Part shown: piece by piece, positions 8,978 to 16,905 of the stretch | How positions within the stretch are numbered: the first letter of the stretch is position 1 | Layout of the letters: every line of letters starts with the position of its first letter | From: a virus | Strand: one strand, 5' to 3' | Length of the DNA: 46,326 nucleotides | Virus record (IMG/VR): IMGVR_UViG_3300042876_000988 | Location: 1 to 46,326 of that record | Notes under the pieces: generated by a model | Told to the model about the DNA's origin: nothing | Seen by the model: only the letters and a program-made list of their open reading frames with translations | The model's database searches: none | Translations under genes and position numbers: made by a program

Positions 8978-11900
8978 CCGCGCAACCCGGAATCGTTGTT
9001 CATCAGCCCGCGGAGGAACTTGCCCATGCTCGCGTCGTCGTTGGTGAAGATCTGCGCGCCGCGGAGGTCGATCATGGGGGCGCCGAAAGCCGGAAGACCC
9101 GCGGCCTGGCGTGAGGATGCCGAACCCGAGGCTGCGGCGACGTACCCTTGAGCGGCGAAGGCGTAGTCCTGGGTGCGGGCCTGGCTGGCCAGCAGGTTGC
9201 CCACCAGGTTGTCGGCCCAGGTACGGAAGGAGACCTCCGGGACCACCAGCTCGCGCCCCGCCTCGCCCATGAGGGCCAGGGTGGGGCGGTCGATGACACC
9301 ACCTGAGGCGAAGACGGTACCCGCGGCTCCGATGGCCTTGCCTTGGGCGATGTTCGCCAGCATGTCGCCCATCATCAATTCGATCTGCGCCAAGGCGAGA
9401 ACTGGACCCGCGAAGGGAATGTAGGCGTAAGCCGACCAGGTTTCGGCAGAGGCGAGAGTCAACGCGGCACTGATTTGGCCCGCCTTGGCCGCGGTGGCGC
9501 TCTTGTGGAAGATCGCTTCAGCCGTGGCCGCGACCAGCCACTGGGCAGCCATCTGGGCCAGGGCCTTCAGCACGGACCCGGCGATGCCCTTCCACAGGGC
9601 GTCCCATTTCTGGGCGCCGGTCATGCCGTGCTTGAAGATGCTCTCGAAGAAATTGGCGAAGCTTCCTTCCAGGCCTTGCAGGATCTGGGTGGTGACGTTC
9701 TTCCAGACCTGAAACTTGTTTTGCGCGGTGGTGATGTAGGTGTCCAGGGCAGAGCGCATGCCGTCGGCAGCCGTCGCGTCGATGCGCAACTCAGCGCGCA
9801 CGCGCCGGGCGGCCTCGGCAGCGGCATCGCCCTTGGCGGCGAAGGTGTCCAGGGAGCGGTTGAGGTCGTCCAGGTTGAGGGCGCTGCCTTTGATCTGGGC
9901 CTGCTCGCTCAGTTCCTGCTTGAGCTTGCCCATCTCCTGCTTGACCTGGTCGCGCCACGCCTGCAGTTTGACCCGCAGTTCGGCCTCATCGATGAGGTTG
10001 GCAGGGATCAGCTCGCCGCCCTTGGCGGCGTTGTCCAGGTTCTTGCGACGAATCTCTTGGAAAGTCTTGTCGATCTTGGCCAAGCGTTTTTCCAGGCCTT
10101 CTTCCTCCTGAACCTGGAGCTGGGCCATCAGGTCCTGGTGGGTGCGGGCGCGGTCGGTGGCCAGCTTCTTTTCTTTGGCGTCGATCTCCAGGTTCACCTG
10201 GGTTATCCGGGCCACGCGCAGATCTTCAAGGGCTGCTGCCTCTTGATCGAAGCGCCCCTTGGTCAGCTTGCCTTCGTCGCGTTCCTTCTCGAGTTTCAGG
10301 CGGCGGTCGAGGGTATCGGCCTCCACATCCGCCAGCTTGGCTTTGCGCTCAGCTTCCAAGTTCTCCGCAGCCTGGGTCTTGAGGATCTCGGCGTGCAGGC
10401 GCAGCAACCGGGCCTGGTGCTCTTCCTCGGTGAGTTGGGCGCTTTTGTCTTTGGTCCCGGCACTGGCCGAGGTCTTGGGCTTGGCGTCCAGGGCTTCCAG
10501 TCGGGCTTTGTAGTCGAGTTCTGTCTTGATTAAGACTTCGTAGTTCTCTTTTAACTTCTTTATCGCGTTCTTCGCCTGCTCTGCCTGCGCGTCCGCCTCG
10601 GCTAGGCCAAGATAGCGTTTTCCTTTCATCCCCATGAAATTGGTGTCAGTGGTTAGTTTCGTATCAGTCAGGCCCCGGGACCTTGCGAGCGCAATTTCTG
10701 ACTCGATAAGTTTGTAATTCGCTTCGGCGTTGGCCAGCGAACTTTTCGCGGCCTCTCTGTCAGCCGTGGCCTTTTTCAGAGTTTCTTGGGCGACCACCCG
10801 AGTCACTTCGGCGGCATTGGTGTACAGCCCGTTCTGTTCCTTCAGCAGGGCGATGGTCCCCGGCATGATCAGGTTGATCTGCTCCATCACCAGCCGGAGG
10901 CGGGCCTGGGCCTGGGCCTTTTCGTCGGCGCTGGCCTTGCCGTCGCGCAGGATCTTGTCGAGCCGCAGCGCTTCGTCGGAGAGGTCTTTGAACTTGGCGG
11001 CGTTGCCCTGGGCGTCCCGGGCGGCATCGAGCTGCTTCTGTGCGGCGTCCTCGGCGCTGTTGCCTACCATGACCCAGGCGCTGGCCAGGGCCATCAGCGC
11101 CATCGTGATGATGCCCCAGGGTCCGCCTGCGAGGGCGGCTATGGACGCGCCTGTGGAGGCGGCGGCACCGGAAGCAGCGCCGGCCTCCAAGAGTTTGGCG
11201 CGGGTGGTGGCGATGGCCTGGATCTCGGCTTCCTTGTCGGCCAAGGTCATGGCGCCCAAGGCGAAGGTGTTCTGGACGATGGCTTCGCGGCTGGCCAGCA
11301 TCGCCAGAGCGCGCTGGATCTCCGCGCGGATGTTGGAGGTGGCGGTGACGGTGACGCCGGCGCTCGCAAGGGATTCCTGGACCTGGGCCTGGGTGGCGGC
11401 GCGGGTAGCCGCGACGACCTCTACCTTGGCGGCGCCCCAAGCCACAAGGCTCTGGACGATGCGAGACACCTGCAGCGCGCCCCAGGCCGCCACCAGGCCC
11501 AGGATGGGCTGGCGCAACTCGAGGGCCTTGAGGGCGACGGTGGACAGGATTTGCGCAAGTTCGCCCAATTCCCGGCCCAGGGAACGGGCATTGGCGATGC
11601 CTTCAGGGCTGGCCAGGGAGGAATTGATTTTGCCCAGGGCCTCGCCGATCCCAGCGGAGGCCCCGGCCTGGCCCATTTCGTAGCTGAAGAGCTGGAAGGT
11701 GCTGCGGATCCGGTTGATGTTGGCCTGCAGGGAATTGGCGGCCTTCTCAGGCTTATCGCCCAATTCCTTTTCCATCTGCCGGGCGAACTTGGGCAGGAAG
11801 TCATCGGAGACCACCTTGCCGTTGCGCAGCAGGTTGTCCAGCTCGGCCGTGGTGACGCCCATGGCGCGGGCGGCGATCTGGAAGGCGCCGGGCAGATGCT

Positions 11901-12543
11901 CACCGAGCTGCTTGCGCATTTCCTCGGCCATCACCTTGCCCTTGGACATCATCTGGCTGAGGGCCAGGAAGATCCCGTGGGTCTTCTCGGCGTCCAGGCC
12001 CATGGCGGTGGTGGCGCGAGACACGGCGATGAACACGGCGCGAGCGCCTTCGCCTTCCATCTTGGTGCCGCGGGCGGCGTTGGCCAACATGCCGTAGCCC
12101 TGGGCGGCCGTGACGAGATCCAGCCCCAACTCGAAGGCGATCCGACGAACGAAAGCCATGGAGGCGGCGCCGTCACCGGTGGCCAAGGCCAAAGCGCGCT
12201 GGCTGCGCTCCAAATCCAGGTTGGCGGTCAATACCTGCTGGCCAACGTCCCGCAGGCCATACAGCACCGTGCGCACGGCCTCCAGAGCCAGGCCAGCCTT
12301 GATGATGGCTGGGGTCCAGGATTCGTGCGCGTTGCGCACTTCGTGAACTGCGGCGGCACCGCTGACCATGCTGGAGCGCATGGCTTCGGCCTTCTGCGCC
12401 GTTAGGTGGAACCCGCTCTCGCTGGCCTTGGCGACGGCGTGCAGATCTTTGACCAGGCCGTCCAGGCTGCGGCTGACCTGGGCCAGGATGGCCATCAGGT
12501 TGCCAGGGTCGGCGCTGAGTTGGACCTTCAGGTCGTCGGACAA
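8974..12543 (-). CDS. H: tape measure protein
   Basis: 1189 residues. The start is TTG, seven bases after a GAGGA, two bases downstream of the chaperone-fusion stop. Residues ~90-270 contain the conserved tape measure block (AAQGYGMLANAARGTKMEG ... ALSQMMSKGKVMAEEMRKQLGEHLPGAF; here only the ends are quoted). A Gly/Ala-rich hydrophobic stretch near 460-500 could span a membrane during DNA ejection. Long charged helices (~560-800) would form a coiled coil. By the usual ~0.15 nm per residue the tail would be roughly 170-180 nm. It sets tail length and guides tube assembly together with the chaperones encoded just upstream. Confidence 0.93.
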   Translation of the reverse strand: MSDDLKVQLSADPGNLMAILAQVSRSLDGLVKDLHAVAKASESGFHLTAQKAEAMRSSMVSGAAAVHEVRNAHESWTPAIIKAGLALEAVRTVLYGLRDVGQQVLTANLDLERSQRALALATGDGAASMAFVRRIAFELGLDLVTAAQGYGMLANAARGTKMEGEGARAVFIAVSRATTAMGLDAEKTHGIFLALSQMMSKGKVMAEEMRKQLGEHLPGAFQIAARAMGVTTAELDNLLRNGKVVSDDFLPKFARQMEKELGDKPEKAANSLQANINRIRSTFQLFSYEMGQAGASAGIGEALGKINSSLASPEGIANARSLGRELGELAQILSTVALKALELRQPILGLVAAWGALQVSRIVQSLVAWGAAKVEVVAATRAATQAQVQESLASAGVTVTATSNIRAEIQRALAMLASREAIVQNTFALGAMTLADKEAEIQAIATTRAKLLEAGAASGAAASTGASIAALAGGPWGIITMALMALASAWVMVGNSAEDAAQKQLDAARDAQGNAAKFKDLSDEALRLDKILRDGKASADEKAQAQARLRLVMEQINLIMPGTIALLKEQNGLYTNAAEVTRVVAQETLKKATADREAAKSSLANAEANYKLIESEIALARSRGLTDTKLTTDTNFMGMKGKRYLGLAEADAQAEQAKNAIKKLKENYEVLIKTELDYKARLEALDAKPKTSASAGTKDKSAQLTEEEHQARLLRLHAEILKTQAAENLEAERKAKLADVEADTLDRRLKLEKERDEGKLTKGRFDQEAAALEDLRVARITQVNLEIDAKEKKLATDRARTHQDLMAQLQVQEEEGLEKRLAKIDKTFQEIRRKNLDNAAKGGELIPANLIDEAELRVKLQAWRDQVKQEMGKLKQELSEQAQIKGSALNLDDLNRSLDTFAAKGDAAAEAARRVRAELRIDATAADGMRSALDTYITTAQNKFQVWKNVTTQILQGLEGSFANFFESIFKHGMTGAQKWDALWKGIAGSVLKALAQMAAQWLVAATAEAIFHKSATAAKAGQISAALTLASAETWSAYAYIPFAGPVLALAQIELMMGDMLANIAQGKAIGAAGTVFASGGVIDRPTLALMGEAGRELVVPEVSFRTWADNLVGNLLASQARTQDYAFAAQGYVAAASGSASSRQAAGLPAFGAPMIDLRGAQIFTNDDASMGKFLRGLMNNDSGLRG

Positions 12544-12546
12544 GGC

Positions 12547-13160
12547 CTAGTCCTCGGGCGGTTCAGGTGCGGGCGGTGGATCTTCGCAGTGGGGCGCGAC
12601 GGCGGCCCAAATGGTCTGGGCGTGCTGGTAGCCTTCGTATTCCTGCTTTCTCAGCAGTTCAGTGGCCCAAGCCAGGGCATCGTCGGCCGGAAGCAGGGCG
12701 GCGGCCCGCCAGCCCCCAGCGTGGGGGGCTAGGATTCGGCGGAGCGCGAATCCCCTTGGCTGTTCTCGGTCGTCTCGGAGGCCTTCAGCAGGCCGGAAAA
12801 GCCGGGAATGTTGAGTCCCGAGCTGCTGAAGTCGCCGAAAAAATCCGCCACCTTCGCCAGAATCTCGGCTGCCGGAATCAGGGCGGCGCGACGGTCCAGC
12901 TCTTTGGCCTTGGCGGGATCGCCTTCGGCGTCGAAGAGCTCTTCGCCGGTGGAGACCACCAGGACGGCCATCTTGCGCAAGGCGTGGGAGGCGCCCAAGG
13001 CGCTAAGGTGAGGCAGCATGTGGCGCAGGATGTCCGCGCGCTCGCCCTCTTTCGGGGCGTTGAGCAGGGCATCGATGGCTTCCCCCACGGCGGGCTCGCC
13101 CAAAAGGGCGAGCCCGCGCGAAAGGTGGGCCTCGGTCAGGACGATCGAGGGTTGGGCCAT
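12547..13160 (-). CDS. GT: tail assembly chaperone fusion (G-T type, -1 frameshift)
   Basis: Ribosomes that slip back one base at 12837-12843 leave the 143-residue frame after residue 108 and read 96 more codons to the TAG at 12547-12549, giving about 204 residues. The extension has no start codon of its own and includes WRAAALLPADDALAWATELL and KQEYEGYQHAQTIWAAV, which look like real protein. In lambda-like phages the short product binds the tape measure and the extended one recruits tail tube subunits. Position just before the tape measure, the slippery heptamer and the stem after it all agree. Confidence 0.85.
12729..13160 (-). CDS. G: tail assembly chaperone, short form (gpG-like)
   Basis: 143 residues, mostly helical and acidic, the product made without frameshifting. 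It lies between tail tube and tape measure, the fixed place of this gene in siphoviruses. The start overlaps the tail tube stop (TAATG). The sequence is too variable in this family for recognition by motif, so the call rests on position and on the frameshift signal inside the gene. Confidence 0.8.
   Translation of the reverse strand: MAQPSIVLTEAHLSRGLALLGEPAVGEAIDALLNAPKEGERADILRHMLPHLSALGASHALRKMAVLVVSTGEELFDAEGDPAKAKELDRRAALIPAAEILAKVADFFGDFSSSGLNIPGFSGLLKASETTENSQGDSRSAES
12783..12843 (-). promoter_or_regulatory. programmed -1 frameshift signal
   Basis: The coding strand has the in-frame heptamer T TTT TTC (12837-12843). Five bases later a perfect nine-base stem (CTTCAGCAG with CTGCTGAAG, at 12823-12831 and 12783-12791) encloses an inner CGGGA/TCCCG hairpin. 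Spacer length and order match known -1 frameshift stimulators. The -1 frame then stays open to 12547. Confidence 0.85.
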
Positions 13161-13825
13161 TACAAGGCCGCCGCGTCGGCGCTGTCGTTGAAGGCCACCA
13201 CGCCGTTGCCCAGGCTGTTGAAGGCATACGGGCTGGGCCGGAGGCTCATGGAAACCTTGATGTTGACGCCTTCTTTCTTGCTGAGCTTGACATCGATTTC
13301 AGGGATGAGCGCGGCGAGGGGAAACAGGAAGTGGTCGAATTCCCCGGGCACCAGGACGGAGGCCATCTTGTACATGGCGGTCACCAGGCCGTAGTTGGTG
13401 GAAGCGCCCAAGGCGACGATCTTGCGGCCGGCCTTGCCCGCGGCGGCGGCCACGGCGATGAGGTCGGAGGTCCCCATGCCGAAGACGTCCTTGAGGTGGG
13501 CGGGGTCCACATCCCAGAATTCGAAGTCGGTGGTGGCTTCGTCGATGCCTGAAAGCACCTTGTTCTTGGGGCCGTTGTTGTAGTCGAATTCGACGGTGGA
13601 GGGCTTCACTTTGAAGGTGATGCCGTTGGCGGTCAGGTTGGCGTAGGGGTTGACACCAGCCTTCAGCACCTTCTTGATTCCGGCATCCTGGTAGAACAGG
13701 CCGTAGTAGCCGTCGGCGGTGGTGGCCAGCGTCCCGGCTCCGGGGTCGGCGGAGGGCGCGGGGGCCAGGTAGAGCTGGCCAGCGCCCACCCGCTGAAAGT
13801 TGGAATTCATCACGGCAAGCGTCAT
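13160..13825 (-). CDS. V: major tail tube protein (gpV-like)
   Basis: 221 residues in the fixed slot upstream of the chaperones. The sequence alternates strands and loops (GITFKVKPSTVEFDYNNGPK, then GIDEATTDFEFWDVDP), as expected of a tube-forming beta-barrel. AAGGA lies six bases before the chosen ATG; a second ATG six codons in is also possible. The first and last codons overlap the neighbouring genes (ATGA and TAATG), so translation is coupled. High expression is expected. Confidence 0.82.
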   Translation of the reverse strand: MTLAVMNSNFQRVGAGQLYLAPAPSADPGAGTLATTADGYYGLFYQDAGIKKVLKAGVNPYANLTANGITFKVKPSTVEFDYNNGPKNKVLSGIDEATTDFEFWDVDPAHLKDVFGMGTSDLIAVAAAAGKAGRKIVALGASTNYGLVTAMYKMASVLVPGEFDHFLFPLAALIPEIDVKLSKKEGVNIKVSMSLRPSPYAFNSLGNGVVAFNDSADAAAL

Positions 13826-14016
13826 GACTTGTCCTTTTCTTTGGGGTTCGTGGAGGGTTCAAGGGCGAGCACGACGCCTTTCAGCGAAAGGGCGAGCTGC
13901 GCCTTGTCGGCGGGGATCTCCACCGCGAGACCGCCAGTCAGTTCGGGCAGTTCGTCGTGCTGGAGGGTGTAGAGGGTAGAGATCACCCGCACGGTGGCGG
14001 GTTTCTTGGGGTTCAT
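13822..14016 (-). CDS. small protein between tail terminator and tail tube genes
   Basis: 64 residues, overlapping both neighbours by four bases, which supports that it is real. N-terminal VRVISTLYTLQHDELPELTGG followed by a short strand-rich half; no membrane segment or metal site. Not part of the classic lambda order. It might assist tube assembly, but there is no motif to support this. Confidence 0.65.
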   Translation of the reverse strand: MNPKKPATVRVISTLYTLQHDELPELTGGLAVEIPADKAQLALSLKGVVLALEPSTNPKEKDKS

Positions 14017-14441
14017 GGCAGTTTCCAGAAGTGGGTAAAGGTGAAATCCAACACGGCGCCGGCGAGCTTGGAATCCAGGGCATCGCCGTAGGGTTCCCAG
14101 CCGTCCAGGCGGCCCTCGGTCGCCCTTCCACCCAAGGTGGGATCCCTGAGCAGGGTGCGGATGACCCAGGTCCGAAGGGCCAAGGTGCCCGCGATGATCT
14201 GGGCGGATTCCAGGCGAAGATCAACACGGAGCTTGGTTTCGCGGGTGTCGGCGGCGTGCTCCCCCCCGTCCTCCTTCAGCTTGTCTCCCTCCACGATGTA
14301 CACCGCCACGACCGGCCAGTTGCTTGGATTGACGGGCAGATCGGGGTGATCCAGTGGGCCATTGAGTCCCACAGGCTTGGTCGAATCCGAGGCCAGCAGG
14401 TTGATGGCCTCGGCGTGGAGATCGTCGGAAGTGGTGAACAT
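14013..14441 (-). CDS. tail terminator-like protein (gpU position)
   Basis: 142 residues, close to the length of lambda gpU. PSNWPVVAVYIVEGDKL and the following RVDLRLESAQIIAG are in the style of the minor tail/terminator fold. It lies directly upstream of the tube genes, where the protein that caps the finished tail is encoded. Its ATG overlaps the neighbouring stop (ATGA). Sequence similarity alone would not be enough for this call. Confidence 0.6.
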   Translation of the reverse strand: MFTTSDDLHAEAINLLASDSTKPVGLNGPLDHPDLPVNPSNWPVVAVYIVEGDKLKEDGGEHAADTRETKLRVDLRLESAQIIAGTLALRTWVIRTLLRDPTLGGRATEGRLDGWEPYGDALDSKLAGAVLDFTFTHFWKLP

Positions 14442-14444
14442 GGG

Positions 14445-14771
14445 TCAGGCCTTGGCCAAGGCCAAAAGGGTTGCCCCGTCGGCCTCGTCTTGAAGGTCTC
14501 GGACCTCCCAGGTTTCAGGAGTTCCGGGGTAGGGCGGGAGAGGCGCCGTGGTAAGGACGCTGCCCTGGACGACTCCAGGGAGGGCGCCTTTCACGATGCG
14601 GAGTTCCACCAGGTTTCCGGTGCTCTGAATCCGGCCGCTCCCGTCCTCGAAGAGCTTTGGTCGCGTGTGCAGGTTGCCCTGGATGGTGGTGGCCCCAAAG
14701 GAAACCACCACGCCCCCGGGCAGGGCGGTCAGCGCGGCTTGCAGATCGCGGGCGAGGAGGGCCGGGTTCAT
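14445..14771 (-). CDS. head-tail joining protein (FII-like by position)
   Basis: 108 residues, with a helical start (LARDLQAALTALPGG) and then strands ending in VELRIVKGALPG. Length and place between capsid and tail terminator genes fit lambda gpFII, which seals the filled head. Its ATG overlaps the previous stop codon by one base. No diagnostic residues seen. Confidence 0.55.
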   Translation of the reverse strand: MNPALLARDLQAALTALPGGVVVSFGATTIQGNLHTRPKLFEDGSGRIQSTGNLVELRIVKGALPGVVQGSVLTTAPLPPYPGTPETWEVRDLQDEADGATLLALAKA

Positions 14772-15076
14772 CAGGCGGTCTCCTGGACGGGCTTGAGGAC
14801 ACCGCAGGCCACGAATGGCGCGGCGTCTTCAGGAGTGGCCTCCACGCGGTCTCCCGCTTCAAGAGGTTCGTCGGCAAAGCCTTCGAACCGCCACTGGACC
14901 TCGTAGGCGGCCAGAATTCCAGCCGGGGCGTCCGGAGGAGGAGCGGAAGTTTCCTCCGGCCCGGGGGTCGGAGGAGGGGCGGAAGTTTCCTCCGGCCCGG
15001 GGGTCGGAGGAGGGGCGGAAGTTTCCTCCGGCCCGGGGGTCGGAGGAGGGGTGGAGTTTCCCTTCGGTTTGGCCAT
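14771..15076 (-). CDS. proline-rich head accessory protein with tandem repeats
   Basis: 101 residues from the ATG at 15074-15076. The N-terminal half is a spacer of three exact 12-residue repeats (PPPTPGPEETSA type). The C-terminal half is a compact domain (AYEVQWRFEGFADEPLEAGD, ending CGVLKPVQETA). It follows the major capsid gene, the place of lambda FI, which is also Ala/Pro-rich and helps packaging; the analogy is positional. The longer open frame upstream overlaps the capsid gene and is a shadow. Confidence 0.65.
   Translation of the reverse strand: MAKPKGNSTPPPTPGPEETSAPPPTPGPEETSAPPPTPGPEETSAPPPDAPAGILAAYEVQWRFEGFADEPLEAGDRVEATPEDAAPFVACGVLKPVQETA
14943..15050. repeat. three tandem 36-bp repeats
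   Basis: Three exact 36-base units (14943-14978, 14979-15014, 15015-15050) encode the proline-rich linker. Repeat number is likely to vary between related phages by slippage. Confidence 0.92.
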
Positions 15077-15084
15077 CGGATGGC

Positions 15085-16023
15085 TCAGGCGATGGCGTTC
15101 TGGAAGAAGTAGCCGCAATCCGTGGCGATGATCTTCTCGGCCACGGATTCGCCCACGCGGACGCGGACGCCGCCGCGCATCCCGATGTCGGGATCCTCGA
15201 TCTCGCCGGCCACGCGGGGTCCCCACTGGGCGGTAAGGCCGTAGGTAATGCCGCGGTTGGTGTCGGCGTTGGGGTCGATGTAGAGGAAGGAGGCGTGCTT
15301 GCCCCAGGCGCGGGCGATGCTGACGGCCTGGCCGGGCTTGGCGGAGTTGATGAAGGCACGGCCCACCAGGAGCTTCTGGAGGCCCAGCTGTTCGGCGATG
15401 TAAGCCAGGGGCACCAGGCCGTACTGGCCGTTGTTGCCGAAGTAGCCCGCCACCAGCTTGGGGTGAAGCTGGAGCTGGGTGGCCACCAGTTGACCGATGA
15501 CCCCCAGGGTGGGACGCATGATCATGCTGTCGAAGGCGGTCAGGATCGCCCGGAGAGGATCCGAGTTGGCGGTGTCCGACCACTGGTTGACGCCCGCCAG
15601 GGTGGTCTTGTTGGCGGCCGCGTAGTTGTTGGCGTCGAAGACGGCGCTGGCGACCCGGACCTCGCGGTCCAGCAGGATCAGATCGGTGGTGCTGGCGGTG
15701 GCCCGTTTCTTGGGGTCGTACTTCCCCCCCAAGGACTTGGCATTCTCCACATCCTGGTTGGGGATCGGAGCGTCCAGGGCGTAGTCGTTGGTGACGCCAC
15801 CCGTCTTGGTCCCGGAAAATTCAACCTGGGTGGGAGCGGCGGTGCGGCCCACGCGGGTATCGGGGACCGTGAAGGTCTCGCCCTTGTCGAACTGCATGTA
15901 CTCGAAGGCCTGGGTGCTGACAGGCACCCGGGGAAGCACATCATCAGCGATGAGGGTGGGGTTCTTGTACGCGACCGCGAGGGCGGTCAGTTCGGGGATG
16001 ATCGGAAAAGGAGCGTAGCTCAT
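15085..16023 (-). CDS. E: major capsid protein (gpE-like)
   Basis: 312 residues. The N-terminus (AYKNPTLIADDVLPRVPV) and the middle (FDKGETFTVPDTRVGR) are typical of HK97-fold capsid proteins of this lambda-like group, as is the gene order protease/scaffold, decoration, capsid. RBS AAGGAGA lies five bases before the ATG. The C-terminus (IEDPDIGMRGGVRVRVGESV) is a common end for these proteins. It forms the icosahedral head after scaffold removal. Confidence 0.88.
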   Translation of the reverse strand: MSYAPFPIIPELTALAVAYKNPTLIADDVLPRVPVSTQAFEYMQFDKGETFTVPDTRVGRTAAPTQVEFSGTKTGGVTNDYALDAPIPNQDVENAKSLGGKYDPKKRATASTTDLILLDREVRVASAVFDANNYAAANKTTLAGVNQWSDTANSDPLRAILTAFDSMIMRPTLGVIGQLVATQLQLHPKLVAGYFGNNGQYGLVPLAYIAEQLGLQKLLVGRAFINSAKPGQAVSIARAWGKHASFLYIDPNADTNRGITYGLTAQWGPRVAGEIEDPDIGMRGGVRVRVGESVAEKIIATDCGYFFQNAIA

Positions 16024-16032
16024 GAGTTCTCC

Positions 16033-16410
16033 TTAGCCCTGCATGACGGACTGGTTGATGAGGACGCGGAAGAGATCCCCGTTGGCGGCGGCCTCGTAGG
16101 CGATGCCAAGGATCTGGTTGTTGGCGCCGGCGGCGGGAGCGGCGGCCACGGCCTGCCCAGTGGCGTCGCTGGTCACTTTCGCGCCCCGGGTGATCGCCCC
16201 GCCGGCCTTCACGGTGGCGAGGCCCTGGAGGATCACATCCACCGGTTCGGTGTCGGCGGCGTCGACCTTGTTCTGGGAGACCCCGATCAACAGATCGGTG
16301 GCGGCGGCCGCGAGGGCCACGAGGTTGTCAGCGGCGCCGTGCTTGACGATGCGGTTGCCCGCCACGGCCCCAGACGCGGTGAATTTCTTGATGAGGATGG
16401 GATTCGACAT
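16033..16410 (-). CDS. head decoration protein (gpD/DUF2190-like)
   Basis: 125 residues, Ala/Gly-rich, beta-type. TASGAVAGNRIVKHG, DLLIGVSQNKVDAADTEPVD and the following GAKVTSDATGQAV are characteristic of the DUF2190 capsid-stabilising family. It lies between the scaffold region and the capsid gene, as in lambda-like phages. It likely trims the capsid surface after expansion. Confidence 0.85.
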   Translation of the reverse strand: MSNPILIKKFTASGAVAGNRIVKHGAADNLVALAAAATDLLIGVSQNKVDAADTEPVDVILQGLATVKAGGAITRGAKVTSDATGQAVAAAPAAGANNQILGIAYEAAANGDLFRVLINQSVMQG

Positions 16411-16413
16411 GGG

Positions 16414-16905
16414 TCACTCCTTCCCTTCGATTTCGTCGAGGGCTTCGACCACGGAAAGGGTCCGGCCCTTCCCGGCCTCAGCCTGGATGTGGCGGGTGAT
16501 GCGATCCGCCAGGACGGTGGATTCCGTCATGGGGCCTCTGTCGCTCTTGCCCTTGGGTTTCGGGTCGGGATCCCCCGGGGTGGGGGTGGGCGGTTCAGGA
16601 GCTTCGCTCTGGATGTTGTGCAGGGCAGCTCCCAGCTTCTGCTGATGGGCCGCCACGACCGCCGAAGCAGCCTGGTCCGGGGTGGTTTTGCCGTCGAAGG
16701 CCAGGGTCTTGATCAGGGCTTCGTGGCCGGGAACCGACTTGGCCAGAACGCCTTGAATGCGGGCGGATTCGGCAGCGGCTCCACTGATCCCGGCGGCTTC
16801 GAGTTCGCCGGCGTGGCTAGCCTCGGCTTCTGCCCTGCCCTCGGCCTTGATGGCTTCGAGGAGTTCCGGCGCCTTGGCGGCCAGTTCCTCGCGGGTGATG
16901 GACAT
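16414..16905 (-). CDS. nested in-frame scaffold protein (Nu3-like)
   Basis: Within the protease gene an in-frame ATG at 16903-16905 is preceded by a perfect AGGAGG with five-base spacing. This would give a separate 163-residue protein that starts MSITREELAAKAPELLEAI and shares the protease C-terminus. Lambda makes its scaffold Nu3 from an in-frame start inside gene C. The signal is unusually strong for coding sequence, so independent expression is likely. Confidence 0.82.
   Translation of the reverse strand: MSITREELAAKAPELLEAIKAEGRAEAEASHAGELEAAGISGAAAESARIQGVLAKSVPGHEALIKTLAFDGKTTPDQAASAVVAAHQQKLGAALHNIQSEAPEPPTPTPGDPDPKPKGKSDRGPMTESTVLADRITRHIQAEAGKGRTLSVVEALDEIEGKE

Noticed and set aside
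10786-12405. 539-codon open frame on the plus strand
   Set aside because: Antisense to the tape measure gene with biased composition and no RBS.
14943-15050. Tandem repeats as a CRISPR-like array
   Set aside because: Units are contiguous without spacers, in frame, and encode a proline-rich linker.
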